Origin: Lewinellaceae bacterium
Lineage (GTDB): Bacteria > Bacteroidota > Bacteroidia > Chitinophagales > Saprospiraceae
Direction: 5' to 3'
Assembly: GCA_020636225.1 (NCBI GenBank)
Contig: JACJYI010000002.1
Span: 906,843-970,842, forward strand
DNA length: 64,000 bases
Shown: positions 43,001 through 52,900 of the stretch, one piece after another
Layout of the letters: each line of letters starts with the position of its first letter
Position numbering within the stretch: position 1 is the first letter of the stretch
The notes under the pieces: generated by a model
The model's input: the letters and a program-made list of their open reading frames with translations, nothing else
Databases searched by the model: none
What the model was told of the DNA's origin: nothing
Position numbers and translations under genes: made by a program

Positions 43001-46000
43001 ATGCCTGCGGTGCTGAGGTCGTGCACACCTTTGAGGTGGCCAATCCACCACCTGCCAACTGGTTCCAGAGTGAATATCGACCGGTGATTGGACTGGAACA
43101 ATTCTACAGTGTCATTCCGCCACCGCTGGCGTATGCCGGAGGGGCCACCATGACCGGTCCGGACGGGAATATCCAATCCATCGAACCTTCCGGTTCCAGA
43201 AACAATATGACTTCATTCAATTATGCCGGGGTCACTTACTACAAACCCAACCAATCAGATTCGCAATTATGGTTCAATGATGCGGAAAACGAGGATGGTA
43301 CAGCCACCCGATATGCCACGCCCTTTGGACAAGACCCTGTATTATCCTATGATCAGGGCGACAACGACCTGACCCGTATAGGAGGTACCTTCCCCCTTAT
43401 AGGCGTTGGCCTCAACAATGATGACTCACTGGTTTTCCGCATTCCTCTGGTACGGGTTTGCCCGGGTGATGTGGATGAAAGCGGACTTACCCTGGAATAT
43501 GACGCTTCGTACAGACTTCTCACCAACTATAACGACCCCAACGGTCCATTTATCTGCAATCAGACTTCGGTGCCCGGGCATCCCGGCAATTTTTACTGGG
43601 GCAATTGTGGCCCGGATAACATGACCGTGGGTCCTCGATACTGGGACTTCAACAGTGCCGATACGGCCCATGTGATGCGTTTTATTGAGGAACAGGGCAT
43701 CAACTACTTCAGAACAGGCACCCTGGATGCACTTCCTTCACTCAATCTCGGCCTGGCCAGTATTTTGATTGGGAATAATCCGGGAGGTCCTGAAACAAAT
43801 CGATTGACGTTATGTGCTGGACCAGGCACAAATGATCTTGCAGATGTCGTCTTTACTGTAACGGTGACCAGTACAGTCATGATGGCCGGCATAGAGGATG
43901 AAAATGGGGACCCTGTGCCCTATACGCTAGTCGCCGCCACCGCTGACAGCAATGTCTATCTGGTGAACGCGGCCAGTATCCTGGCACCGAATACCTGTCT
44001 GGAGTTTGATATTCTCACTGAGCTTCTATTATGTCCATCGGCATTGCCCGATCCATCCATAGTTCCCGAACCCAGGATTTGTGTCAATGCAGCCGCTGGT
44101 GGTTGTCTCCCTCCCGCCGTTGTCGGAATCTTGACCGGGGGCACCGGAGGTTGCACAGGGGCGAGCGACTGCTACTTCTACACGACTGACGCATCCGATA
44201 TCCAGGTAGAATGGGTGGTTTCACCACAAAATATCCAATTGTGTGAGGAAGTCATTTATCATGCACGAAATAAAAATGTTCGCTCTGGCACATTATTCCA
44301 GCCATCGTTCACCTTCGATGTGAATGATGGGGTAATGCCCCTTCCGGGTTCGTGGGAATATGCCTATCCGGGTGGCCCGAACAATATGGGTCCATGGATG
44401 CCTGCTCCTGATGCGACGATGATCGAGCCGGGTGTCTGGACGTTCTCGAATGTGGGTACGTTCATTCCCAGTGTCAATGCGATTGGACTGCCCGGTGTAG
44501 ATGCCACGCTGGATTCCAACTTCATTGCCATTCGCTTCCGGGCTACCACAGTGTGTGACGATTTCTTGTCCGGTGTCAGTCCAAAAGTAGAAACTGATGC
44601 TTTCGACGGATGTGGCAATATCGTGGACGCCTTCGACTTTGCACCCGCCGTATTGGCTGATGGGGCCAATCCCCTTGATTTCCCCCGCTTTATCGTGGTG
44701 GCCGAACCCGACAAACTCAACTGCGGAGTCACAGGTAACCAGGTCACCATTACCGGTCTGGCCCTTCAGGGGGCGGGAATGACCGACCAAACCCGGATGT
44801 GCCTCACACTCCCGGCAGGACTAACCTGGGCAGGAAATCTCGATTTCGTGATCCCTTCAGCCTTCACACCGCCGAGTATCGATATCAGTGGCGGGGGAAA
44901 TGATCCTACGGTAGTCTGTTTTGATCTGCCCGACGGGATCAAGGTCGGCACTTTGTTCGTCCTTGAGTTTGATATGGATGTGGATGACAGCATGGCCTGT
45001 GGTGAAGCGGCCATTGAAACCGACATCCGCACCCGGGTCCAATCCGTAGAGTGTGTCAATCCGGCCAGTCAATGCGAGGCATTTGTGAGCAATACCCTCA
45101 ATCGGGAAGTTTTCTTCCTGGTTGAACCTCCGGTGGATGTGGTCACCCAGGAACTGTACCATACCTGCGACCAGGATCCACTGAACACGACCTATACCTA
45201 TGAGGTATCACTCGGATACATCAATACCTCTCTGAATAGCAACGCCACGTTCAGCCTTTACAGAGACCTCGATCTCAATGGCGTCCTGGACAGCTACGAT
45301 CCCCTACTGGACAGTGAGATGCAGTTGGTGAATATTCCGGCAGGGGATACCGTTGCTTACACGGGTTCTTTTACTGTCCCCAATGCGCTGGCCTGTCCGG
45401 TCTTCCTGGTGGTTGATTATGACACCCCTTGTGCCTGCGACAGAAGTGTCCGGTATTTCGATCAAATCGAGCCTCTGTTCTTTGCCGATCTTCCGGATGC
45501 CGTATATCTGTGTCCGGGTGATGATCTTGAGTTTGAAACCTGCTCGGATTTCACTCTGAGTTTCTCACCATCAGACGGAGCTACCCTGACCGATTTGGGC
45601 GGTGGCATGGTCCGGGTGACCATCAATCCGGGCTTTGGCGAAGACCAGCCGGTGACCCTCCTGGCCCAGTCCACTGCGGGATCCTGCGACTTTGCCAGCT
45701 CCCGGGCCCTGTACCAGTTGCCCAATCTGGACATTGGCCCCTATGATCCGGTCCGGGTTTGTGACAATGCCATCACCCAACTCAGCCTGAATCTTCCACC
45801 TGAATGGGATGAAGGTGCCGTGATCCTGTGGTCGCCTGCCTTGTACCTGGACGATCCCACCAGTGCGAATCCGGAGATCATCGAGCCGCAATCCAGTGTG
45901 ACCTATACCGTCACGGTATCCTTCAATGACGGCCAGTGCAGTGTCAGTGCACCATTTCCGGTAATTGTGGAATCGCCGGGTTCACTGGAGGTGGTCTCTT

Positions 46001-46767
46001 CAGCCGATCAGGGTTGTGTCCCTATTGAACAGGATGTCGTGCTGACAGCTACTACAGGGTATGACCAATACCGGTTGTTCCAGATCATCGGCGGTTTCCC
46101 GGTCTTCCTGGAAGAAGGACCCTCCCCTATCTTCATGGTCCCGAACAATGTGGTGGCCACCTATGTGATCGCCGGAATTGATGATGACAAACCTTGTGAA
46201 GACGTTTCCGATCCGGTAACGGTCATGGCCGTTTATTGTCGTGATTTTGGCGACTTGCCGGATACCTATACTACCCTTGAAGGCAGTAACGGGCCCAGTC
46301 ATGCCATCATACCCGGATTGTATCTGGGCCAATCGGTGGATGACGAACCGAACGGCCAACCGAGTGCAAATGCCCTGGGGGATGGGGCTGATGAAGATGG
46401 AGTCAACTTCCTGAGCCATCTCCAATGGACCCCTGGAGGAACCATCAGATTGCCATTCTCTGTGGTCAATACAACCGGAGATATCTCCTATGTGCGCGTG
46501 TGGATCGACTGGAATGGAGACGGTGTTTTCGATCCTTCTGAATTGATCGAGAGTCTGGATGATGACGGGCAGCCCTATCCGGCCTATCTGACCATCCCAA
46601 TACCCAATACAGCTGTCAAAGATCAATACCTTGGATTCCGGATCCGGTTAAGTCTGGAAGATCTTCTTTCGTTTGATGGACCCAGTACTTCTGGCGAAGT
46701 TGAGGACTACCTCATTCGCTTGACTTGTCCGATCGAAATCTGTGGGCAGGGCACATTGGACAAATAA
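40012..46767 (+). CDS. Giant surface protein with GEVED domain and Cys-Pro tail
   Basis: The largest protein of the window, 2251 residues. An N-terminal membrane-type signal (about residues 14-34, WISILGLSLFYVVSGWAV) is followed by repeated Cys-containing beta-sandwich segments similar in layout to the 2204-residue protein (PDTLAFLVYFTGDEPVQNATL; CSVSAPFPVIVES). Near the end come DFGDLPDTYTTLEGSNGPSH and a GEVED domain (YVRVWIDWNGDGVFDP...SGEVEDYLIRL). The chain ends CPIEIC plus seven residues, with no T9SS domain. It is separated from its paralogue by about 1.95 kb containing decayed copies. Surface location is inferred. Confidence 0.82.
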   Translation: MAQSSSLSSTKATWISILGLSLFYVVSGWAVQKVAEHLPDASGMEESITTTGSVHRPQLAEFQHAEMATVSLSNGGNGAIKIVPLNGIFGYPEMDSLVVCGAPDTLAFLVYFTGDEPVQNATLRLKLGGGIQFGGFATSPNPGTVQLLDNDPTKPRFLLPYVAQDSVAIVYVGIRATCSAANYFNPSIEAETRYTYQGNNCVDTYDFAMDLIQQAILVPVLNIRTPLPAPINFTSTNQTRCQTLTISQDGIRASLDSFTFMVDSLDLSVMDLVSITVNGQAFDLNQTTYDPGSKRLTGTITGNYFLFNTVHQGPPNMLFNTDERMTIQFCYSIPDCFYSILSNLKYTILQQCGDFTCTGVGDQTDAPVTFNPNFGATPRVTAELLQAPEVCGNPALIEVKLWSQQANPVTGLFEDMLLTFNACDSAGMVVNQIRVGPEGNEMALPSGIISYQGSRGLQVNLRDLDFNPDGSGGLIDSDGDGYYDDLAGGDTIRFVLEYAVNCPEILQGCFQVACRVENVRVEGLRHCKRVFSQTATPPTTPIIGFSSETSFAEDTAALPNLSIGYNFGQVGIVGGNPTAVTRTVGVDMNYIAENFVTCGGTHIAEIEIAGEAANNASFANAAFGPPGMEVPISGPYTVIDSPAVTYLRVEIPGPVDPMTDYRFKVDVTFDTAYCRPGFYMGISAKLKEDCDPACTCQVVKACGGILMYINPENTGCVCVSQTIVELERVSTGYTDKTLANRLNMADVPPDDRIRFLPGDTMLVRAKAWVKDPAVWNQVNSRLEFTLRDYPITINMSDRKRVRSTWDTRLARLQSATFKRGNTVLDLSGVACVDDGDGNDVSANTQSGLLLWSSNEADEPVFHPGFPTQEMYQVSTNASDDRFDGNLLGVAFRDQTVFSPGSNNPSDCLKPLLDLIGSPFELNDTFEFVWYVPVVSNPGFDPSAGSELQSSPLLNGVELIKRDYLNTPEVNLASTCWTNAPYSYHEPQIFANSEIIYDACGAEVVHTFEVANPPPANWFQSEYRPVIGLEQFYSVIPPPLAYAGGATMTGPDGNIQSIEPSGSRNNMTSFNYAGVTYYKPNQSDSQLWFNDAENEDGTATRYATPFGQDPVLSYDQGDNDLTRIGGTFPLIGVGLNNDDSLVFRIPLVRVCPGDVDESGLTLEYDASYRLLTNYNDPNGPFICNQTSVPGHPGNFYWGNCGPDNMTVGPRYWDFNSADTAHVMRFIEEQGINYFRTGTLDALPSLNLGLASILIGNNPGGPETNRLTLCAGPGTNDLADVVFTVTVTSTVMMAGIEDENGDPVPYTLVAATADSNVYLVNAASILAPNTCLEFDILTELLLCPSALPDPSIVPEPRICVNAAAGGCLPPAVVGILTGGTGGCTGASDCYFYTTDASDIQVEWVVSPQNIQLCEEVIYHARNKNVRSGTLFQPSFTFDVNDGVMPLPGSWEYAYPGGPNNMGPWMPAPDATMIEPGVWTFSNVGTFIPSVNAIGLPGVDATLDSNFIAIRFRATTVCDDFLSGVSPKVETDAFDGCGNIVDAFDFAPAVLADGANPLDFPRFIVVAEPDKLNCGVTGNQVTITGLALQGAGMTDQTRMCLTLPAGLTWAGNLDFVIPSAFTPPSIDISGGGNDPTVVCFDLPDGIKVGTLFVLEFDMDVDDSMACGEAAIETDIRTRVQSVECVNPASQCEAFVSNTLNREVFFLVEPPVDVVTQELYHTCDQDPLNTTYTYEVSLGYINTSLNSNATFSLYRDLDLNGVLDSYDPLLDSEMQLVNIPAGDTVAYTGSFTVPNALACPVFLVVDYDTPCACDRSVRYFDQIEPLFFADLPDAVYLCPGDDLEFETCSDFTLSFSPSDGATLTDLGGGMVRVTINPGFGEDQPVTLLAQSTAGSCDFASSRALYQLPNLDIGPYDPVRVCDNAITQLSLNLPPEWDEGAVILWSPALYLDDPTSANPEIIEPQSSVTYTVTVSFNDGQCSVSAPFPVIVESPGSLEVVSSADQGCVPIEQDVVLTATTGYDQYRLFQIIGGFPVFLEEGPSPIFMVPNNVVATYVIAGIDDDKPCEDVSDPVTVMAVYCRDFGDLPDTYTTLEGSNGPSHAIIPGLYLGQSVDDEPNGQPSANALGDGADEDGVNFLSHLQWTPGGTIRLPFSVVNTTGDISYVRVWIDWNGDGVFDPSELIESLDDDGQPYPAYLTIPIPNTAVKDQYLGFRIRLSLEDLLSFDGPSTSGEVEDYLIRLTCPIEICGQGTLDK

Positions 46768-46908
46768 TGCAATGATGATTTCCATAATGACTGCTACTCG
46801 ATGAACCACTCAAGACCGTCCAGGATTTTCACTTGAGGGCACCTCAATCAACCCCCACGCCATGACCAATCAAATCCTTTAGGGATTTTACTCGAGTGAA
46901 CATGCGCG

Positions 46909-46932
46909 ATAATCCCGTGTACTTGGGATTAT
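46909..46932 (+). terminator. Hairpin after the 2251-residue gene
   Basis: An 8-bp perfect stem (ATAATCCC / GGGATTAT) with an 8-base loop, 141 bases after the stop; no T-run. Confidence 0.35.
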
Positions 46933-46998
46933 TGCTCAATCACTTCCTGCCATGAGGCGGGATGGCTTCCCGTCTGTTGATGGGATCGGAATGCCTTG

Positions 46999-47034
46999 CC
47001 TGCCTGTCCGGCAGGCAGGTCTCGCTAGGTTTTT
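46999..47034 (+). terminator. CCTGCCTG hairpin followed by a T-run
   Basis: Stem CCTGCCTG / CAGGCAGG around TCCGG (46999-47019), with TTTTTTT eight bases later. It may terminate transcription from 40012, or be a REP-like element. The rest of 46768-47605 holds no supported gene. Confidence 0.4.
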
Positions 47035-47605
47035 TTTGGTCTTAGTCTATTTCGCAGGTGAATAGAAGTGCCCTGAAAGAGCTCTTGTCACATATCTCCC
47101 GATGCCGGATTCTTCAGAGTGTGCCTGGTAAGGGGACCAGGGATCGCGGGCATCAGAACACCTGATCAACCTGGCCATGTGCCATACTGGATGTTCTAGA
47201 AAGCAGAGTGGCAAGCACTTGTTATACAACTGGCCACCCATAGCTCTATTCATGCGAAACCCAAGTCAACAAACCGCCATCCACATACCATTTCCGGATA
47301 TTATTCAAGGTGAACTTGCATGGTAGGTTATGTCCTTTCATCCACGTCCAAACGAATCATGTCGAATTACAACGAGGTGCACACTTGAATTGGATCGCTT
47401 CCAGAGGCATGGATCACCCTGTCACAGAATACGTAAAAATGGATGGTTTTATACTTGAAGGGAGGTGACCTTCGCAGTCTCTCCCTTTCCGCCTATTCAA
47501 AAACTCAATACGGCACAGTTTTCGTGTTGTCTGAAAGGCATGAAGTCATTCATTTAGGATGATCCTGTCATTCATGGCAACCTCCATACCAGACAAAGTA
47601 ATACG

Positions 47606-49885
47606 ATGATCATGAAATCGAGTACCCTTTTCTTCCTTGCCCTGTTATTCAATCTTGCTGTTTTATGCCTACCAACGAATCTCGCAGGACAGATCAGCGG
47701 CACTGTCTTCCGGGACCTGAACGCCAATGGACAAAAGGATAATTCGAGCACATTCAATGAGCCATTCGTGGCGAATGTGACGGTGACGGCCTACCCTGTC
47801 ACTGGTTCTGTGCAAACGACGACGACCGATGCCTCAGGGGCTTATTCCTTTGCAGGATTGGTCTTACCTGCCCGTATTGAATTCTCGCTTCCGAATGCAG
47901 CTGTCTATACTGCGCCATTTAGCCCTACCTCGACCACCAGTGTGCAATTCTATTCGGCTCCGACAACGGCAGCGAATTTTGGCTTCCAGAATCCTGCCCA
48001 TTTCAGTCAGCCCAACCCGGATCTACTGACCCCAAAATTCCTCAATGGGGATCCTTTTGCTCCAGGCAATGATCTGGCCAACGATCCGGCCCTGTTTCGC
48101 TTCCCGAATACAGCCATGGGCAATGCCCAGTCAGGTGGTACACCGACGACAACGTTGGCGACACAATCGCAGATCGGTAGTACCTGGGGAGTGGCCTGGG
48201 ATCGAAAACGGAACAAGGTTTTTCTCTCTGCTCACTACAAGAGGCATGCACCGCTAGGTCCAGGCGAAACCGGTGGCCAGATCTTCTATATCGATGACCC
48301 GGTGGGTTCACCTGGAACACCTGCTCTGTTGATGGACCTGGTCGCTGACCTCGGTATTTCAGTAGGCACCATCGAAACCAATGCCACCCGCCAACTGTCT
48401 CCCACCAAAGGCAATGCCAGTCCGGATAACAACGCATTTGCTGCTGTGGGGAAGGTGTCCTTGGGCGACATGGACATCAGCGACGATGGTGAGTTTCTTT
48501 ATGTGGTCAACCTGCATGACCGCAAGGTGTACCAGATCAATATCGCACAGGCTGTAGGTGGAACGCCCAATGCCGTTGCCCTGCCCGACTTCACAGATCC
48601 CAACTGTGCCAATGGCATTGCACGACCCTGGGGTCTTGGTTTCTGGGACGGAGAGCTTTATCTGGGTATTGTCTGTTCTGCAGAATCAGGTGGGAATACA
48701 TCAGATCTGAACCTGATCATTCAACGATTTAATTTTGCCTCCTCCACCTGGTCGACGGTTCTGGATGTTGTCCCTGATTGGGAAAAGGGAGATATCATTT
48801 TTGGGGGTGCCAAGTACAAGTGGCAAGGATGGCGAGATGATTTCAATCAATATATTGACACCGGATGGCCTGTCCATCCACAACCTGTTATCGGTGACAT
48901 CGAATTTGACGCTGAAGGCTCCATGCATCTGGCTGTGCTGGATCGACTCGGGTTTCAAACCGGGCATCGAAATTTCAGGCCATTCAGTACACAACTGATC
49001 ACTGGGGTTACCGGCGGCGAACTGTTGCGTACCTATAAGGACCCGGTTACCGGGATGTTTACCTTGGAAAATAATGCTGTTGCCGGTCCGTATGTCTCAG
49101 GAGGAACAGGCAACAACAGCCAAACCGGACAAGGTGGACCAAATACTCTGCAAGGACCAGGAGGCGGCGAATTTTATGCAGATGATCATACCACTACCAA
49201 TCACAGTGAAACCACGAATGGTGGACTCTCTATCATCAAAGGCAGTCAAAGACTATCATCGGTGCAAATGGATCCCATTGACGGCCAGGTCGATGCCTCC
49301 GGAGTCGTTTGGTTCAATACCGCGAACGGATTGGAAACCCAGGAATATCAGATCTTTTTCAATGCATCCACACCATCTCCTGACTTCTCCAAACAGAATG
49401 GTCTGGGAGATCTGGAATTTCTTTCGGATCCTGCCCCCCTCGAGATCGGCAACCGGATCTGGACGGATACGGACAATGATGGCATCCAGGATGCGGATGA
49501 AGCCGGTATCGACGGCATCGTGGTCAAGCTGTTCAAGAATGGCACTCAGGTAGGCCAGACGACCACGGCCAATGGTGGCCAGTGGTATTTCAATGCCTCC
49601 AACGTGACCATGAATGGGGCTGCCGGACTGGAATACGATATGGACTATATCATCCGGGTAGAAAGTGGTGATTTCCCCTCCGGACTCAATCTGACCACTG
49701 CGAATGTGGGTGGACCCGGGCAGCCGGATGTACGCGACAGTGATGCCGCTCTCGTCAGTGGAAATGCTGAGATCGCTTACACCACCGGAGGGCCCGGAGA
49801 GAATGATCATACCCTGGATATAGGGTTTGCGGCTGCGGCGTGTCCGCCGGTGCAATGTTCAGGTGTATCCGTTACTAAAAATTAA
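47606..49885 (+). CDS. SdrD_B-propeller-SdrD_B surface protein with Cys-Pro tail
   Basis: A 759-residue exported protein. Signal peptide MIMKSSTLFFLALLFNLAVLCL..LAG. First SdrD_B-like domain at ~28-115 (GTVFRDLNANGQKD...). A central ~480-residue region looks like a beta-propeller (GVAWDRKRNKVFLSAHYKRH, GDMDISDDGEFLYVVNLHDR, RPWGLGFWDGELYLG). A second SdrD_B domain at ~612-745 has the Ca-type loop TDTDNDGIQDADE. It ends CPPVQC plus eight residues. The second SdrD_B domain is nearly identical to one in the next protein, 20 bases downstream; the two genes are probably cotranscribed. Confidence 0.85.
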   Translation: MIMKSSTLFFLALLFNLAVLCLPTNLAGQISGTVFRDLNANGQKDNSSTFNEPFVANVTVTAYPVTGSVQTTTTDASGAYSFAGLVLPARIEFSLPNAAVYTAPFSPTSTTSVQFYSAPTTAANFGFQNPAHFSQPNPDLLTPKFLNGDPFAPGNDLANDPALFRFPNTAMGNAQSGGTPTTTLATQSQIGSTWGVAWDRKRNKVFLSAHYKRHAPLGPGETGGQIFYIDDPVGSPGTPALLMDLVADLGISVGTIETNATRQLSPTKGNASPDNNAFAAVGKVSLGDMDISDDGEFLYVVNLHDRKVYQINIAQAVGGTPNAVALPDFTDPNCANGIARPWGLGFWDGELYLGIVCSAESGGNTSDLNLIIQRFNFASSTWSTVLDVVPDWEKGDIIFGGAKYKWQGWRDDFNQYIDTGWPVHPQPVIGDIEFDAEGSMHLAVLDRLGFQTGHRNFRPFSTQLITGVTGGELLRTYKDPVTGMFTLENNAVAGPYVSGGTGNNSQTGQGGPNTLQGPGGGEFYADDHTTTNHSETTNGGLSIIKGSQRLSSVQMDPIDGQVDASGVVWFNTANGLETQEYQIFFNASTPSPDFSKQNGLGDLEFLSDPAPLEIGNRIWTDTDNDGIQDADEAGIDGIVVKLFKNGTQVGQTTTANGGQWYFNASNVTMNGAAGLEYDMDYIIRVESGDFPSGLNLTTANVGGPGQPDVRDSDAALVSGNAEIAYTTGGPGENDHTLDIGFAAAACPPVQCSGVSVTKN
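49427..49839 (+). repeat. 413-bp near-identical SdrD_B block, copy 1
   Basis: Matches 51700-52112 without gaps. By eye there are about 25 differences (about 94% identical), of which only two change the amino acid (Ala/Thr and Ile/Met). The identity stops abruptly at both ends although the genes remain paralogous upstream. Confidence 0.92.
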
Positions 49886-49905
49886 TAACAGTTGAAGCAA
49901 ACACA

Positions 49906-52900
49906 ATGAGACACATCTATACTTTGCTCCTCATCACCTTTATTTCCAATCTGAGTTTGAAGGCACAGGTTAGCGGAACCGTTTATCTGGAATTGCCGGT
50001 GAATGGAGCTGTGCTGAACACCTACGGCGTTAAGGATGCCAATGAGCCAGGCGTGGAAGGTGTAACTGTAACCATTACCGATGCGACGGGTACAATCACA
50101 TCACAAACGACTGCTTCAGATGGTACGTGGAGTGATCCTGTGGCAACATTTCCTATACGGGTGGAATTTAGCTGGTCCAATCTTCCCTGGCTATTTAGCG
50201 CTCCTTTTGGGAGTAACAGCCCTACCAGTGTTCAATTCTTCAACTCACCCAATTCCAGTGTTAACTGTGGCTTGCAAGATCCTTCCCATTTCAGTTCTAC
50301 TGAAAACCCTGTTATGATTATCCCCGCATATGTTGCCGGTCCCAATAATGGGAATGGGAGTGGCGAACCGGCTGTCTATGGTTTCAACTATTTAAGTTCC
50401 GGCGACACTCACAATGATCATTATGCAGGCCCTACCATTTCAGAAATCGGTGTAACCTGGGGTATTGCTTATGACAAACGCAGATCAGTAGCCTATGCAT
50501 CAGCAGTGGCTAAGCGCCATTCAGATTTTGGCCCCGAAGGCGTGTCCGGGATTTATAGAATTGACCTTACAGATCCTGGAAATCCCTCTTTATTGGATGG
50601 CTTCAACCTCTCGGGTTTGATACCCACTGTGCCAAATCCACGAACTGCCACCAGTTTTGATCCAGGGCCCTACAGCTCTTATGACCCTGAAATATTTGAT
50701 CTCGTCGGAAAGATGTCCTTTGGTGACTTGGAAATATCCAGTGATGGACAATTCCTTTTTGCCATGAATTTGACAGACCGAACGGTTTATCAAATCAATA
50801 TATCCAATTTGCCAACCCCTCTCACCGCTTCGGATATTCAACCATTGGGTATTGAACAAGATTTGAATCCCGGTTGTAGCAACAATGATTTTCGCCCTTG
50901 GGGTCTGACATACCATCAGAATAAACTTTACGCAGGTGTTGTATGTACCGGTCAAACGAGTCAAGACCTGAATGACTTGAGTGCATCAATATTCGAGTAT
51001 GATTTTGTCACTTCATCCTGGAGTTTATTTTTTGGACCTTTTTCAATCAATTATCTGAAAGGAGCAACTGAAGGTGGAGGAAATGGCGTGGATAATCGAT
51101 GGAACTGTTGGGTCGACAATTTTTACAATTTGGATGATGATGGCAATCCCAACTCTACTGGAGACAGAATTGGGTTTCCGCAACCCATCCTTTCAGATCT
51201 TCTCTTTGATGTAGATGGATCACTTATTCTTGGTTTTACCGATCGTACTGCTAATCAGGCAGGTCGAAATAACCGCGGCACGGATTCCGGTGATGGCAAC
51301 CTATACAGTTGTGACTCAGGGGGTGACATTTTGAGAATCTGTCTGATCAATGGTGCATATGTGGTGGAAGGAAGTGCATCAAGTTGCGATACTCCCCTGG
51401 ATCCATCAGATCCCAATTCGAATGCAGATCGAGGGATTAACAATCAGGAGTACTACTGGGGAGACTATACTGCCGGGTTATCTCATTTTGAAACTACGCA
51501 AGGAGCATTGGCTATTCTTCCCGGAACTAACGAAGTGGCTACCAGTGCGATGGTCCCTATAAACCAGCGCACCGGTGGTATCCGATGGTTGAATAATTCT
51601 AGCGGTGAGACGACAAGATCCTATGAAATTATTGATCTTTCTTCAAGTCAGGGTGGCTTTGCAAAAGCCAATTCTCTTGGCGACCTGGAAACACTTCTGG
51701 ATCCTGCCCCCCTCGAGATCGGCAACCGCATTTGGACCGATACCGACAACGATGGCATCCAGGATGCGGATGAAGCCGGTATCGACGGCATCGTGGTCAA
51801 GCTGTTCAAGAATGGTACTCAGGTGGGACAGACCACAACAGCCAATGGCGGACAGTGGTATTTCAATGCCTCCAACGTGACTATGAATGGCGCTGCTGGA
51901 CTGGAATACGACATGGACTATATCATCCGAGTAGAAAGTGGTGATTTCCCCTCCGGACTCAATCTGACCACTACGAATGTTGGTGGCCCCGGGCAGCCGG
52001 ATGTACGAGACAGTGATGCCGCTCTCGTCAGTGGAAATGCTGAGATCGCTTACACCACCGGAGGGCCGGGTGAGAATGATCATACCCTGGATATGGGGTT
52101 TGCGGCTGCGGCTTCTGGTTGTCCATCCGCCTTTACCCCCTCCGATTTTGAAACTCTTGGCTGGCAATCCAGTCCATTGGCTTGTGGTGCCAATCCTGGA
52201 AATACCAGTCAGTCCTTCCCCAACTGGGAAGGAACCGGCGTGACCGCCACCTTCACATATAGCACCAACATGTGGGATGGGGATGCCCCGAATGTCTATA
52301 AAAGTGCAGATGATCCTCCAAGTGGTTGTGACCCACAATCTTCCATGGGGATCAACGATGTGCATTGTGCGTCCAACTACTGGGGCTCACTTCGCTGGAC
52401 CAACAACGAAATGAACACCGGCGAAACGACCATGGAAGTCACTTTCGATCAACCCGTCTTTCTGGACCTGGCCAGGATAGGAAGCCTTAGTGTATTGACC
52501 AATGGCATGGGAGTGGATGCATGGGAATGGGTCCGTTTCAGGGCCTACGATGCGGCGAATAATATTGTCCCTATCACACCGGCCAATGGTACCGGTGCAT
52601 ACATGGACTGTTCGAACAACATCACTCCAGGAGAAGTAAATTTTGTATCGGACGGAAATGGAGGTCTGTATATCAACACGACCAACATTGTCAAACAAGA
52701 CCTTGGACTCTACGCACATGCGGATATCGAAATACCCGGCACGCCTATCACCCGTATTGCAGTAGATCATTGGGCATCCGTAAGTGATACGGATGAATCA
52801 GTACGTACAGCTCGTAAATCGAGTATCATTTTAAATGTACTCTGTATTTCGCCCGCTCCGGTCAGTGGTTGCGACCTGCAAGTGCAGGCCACGCCAACCT

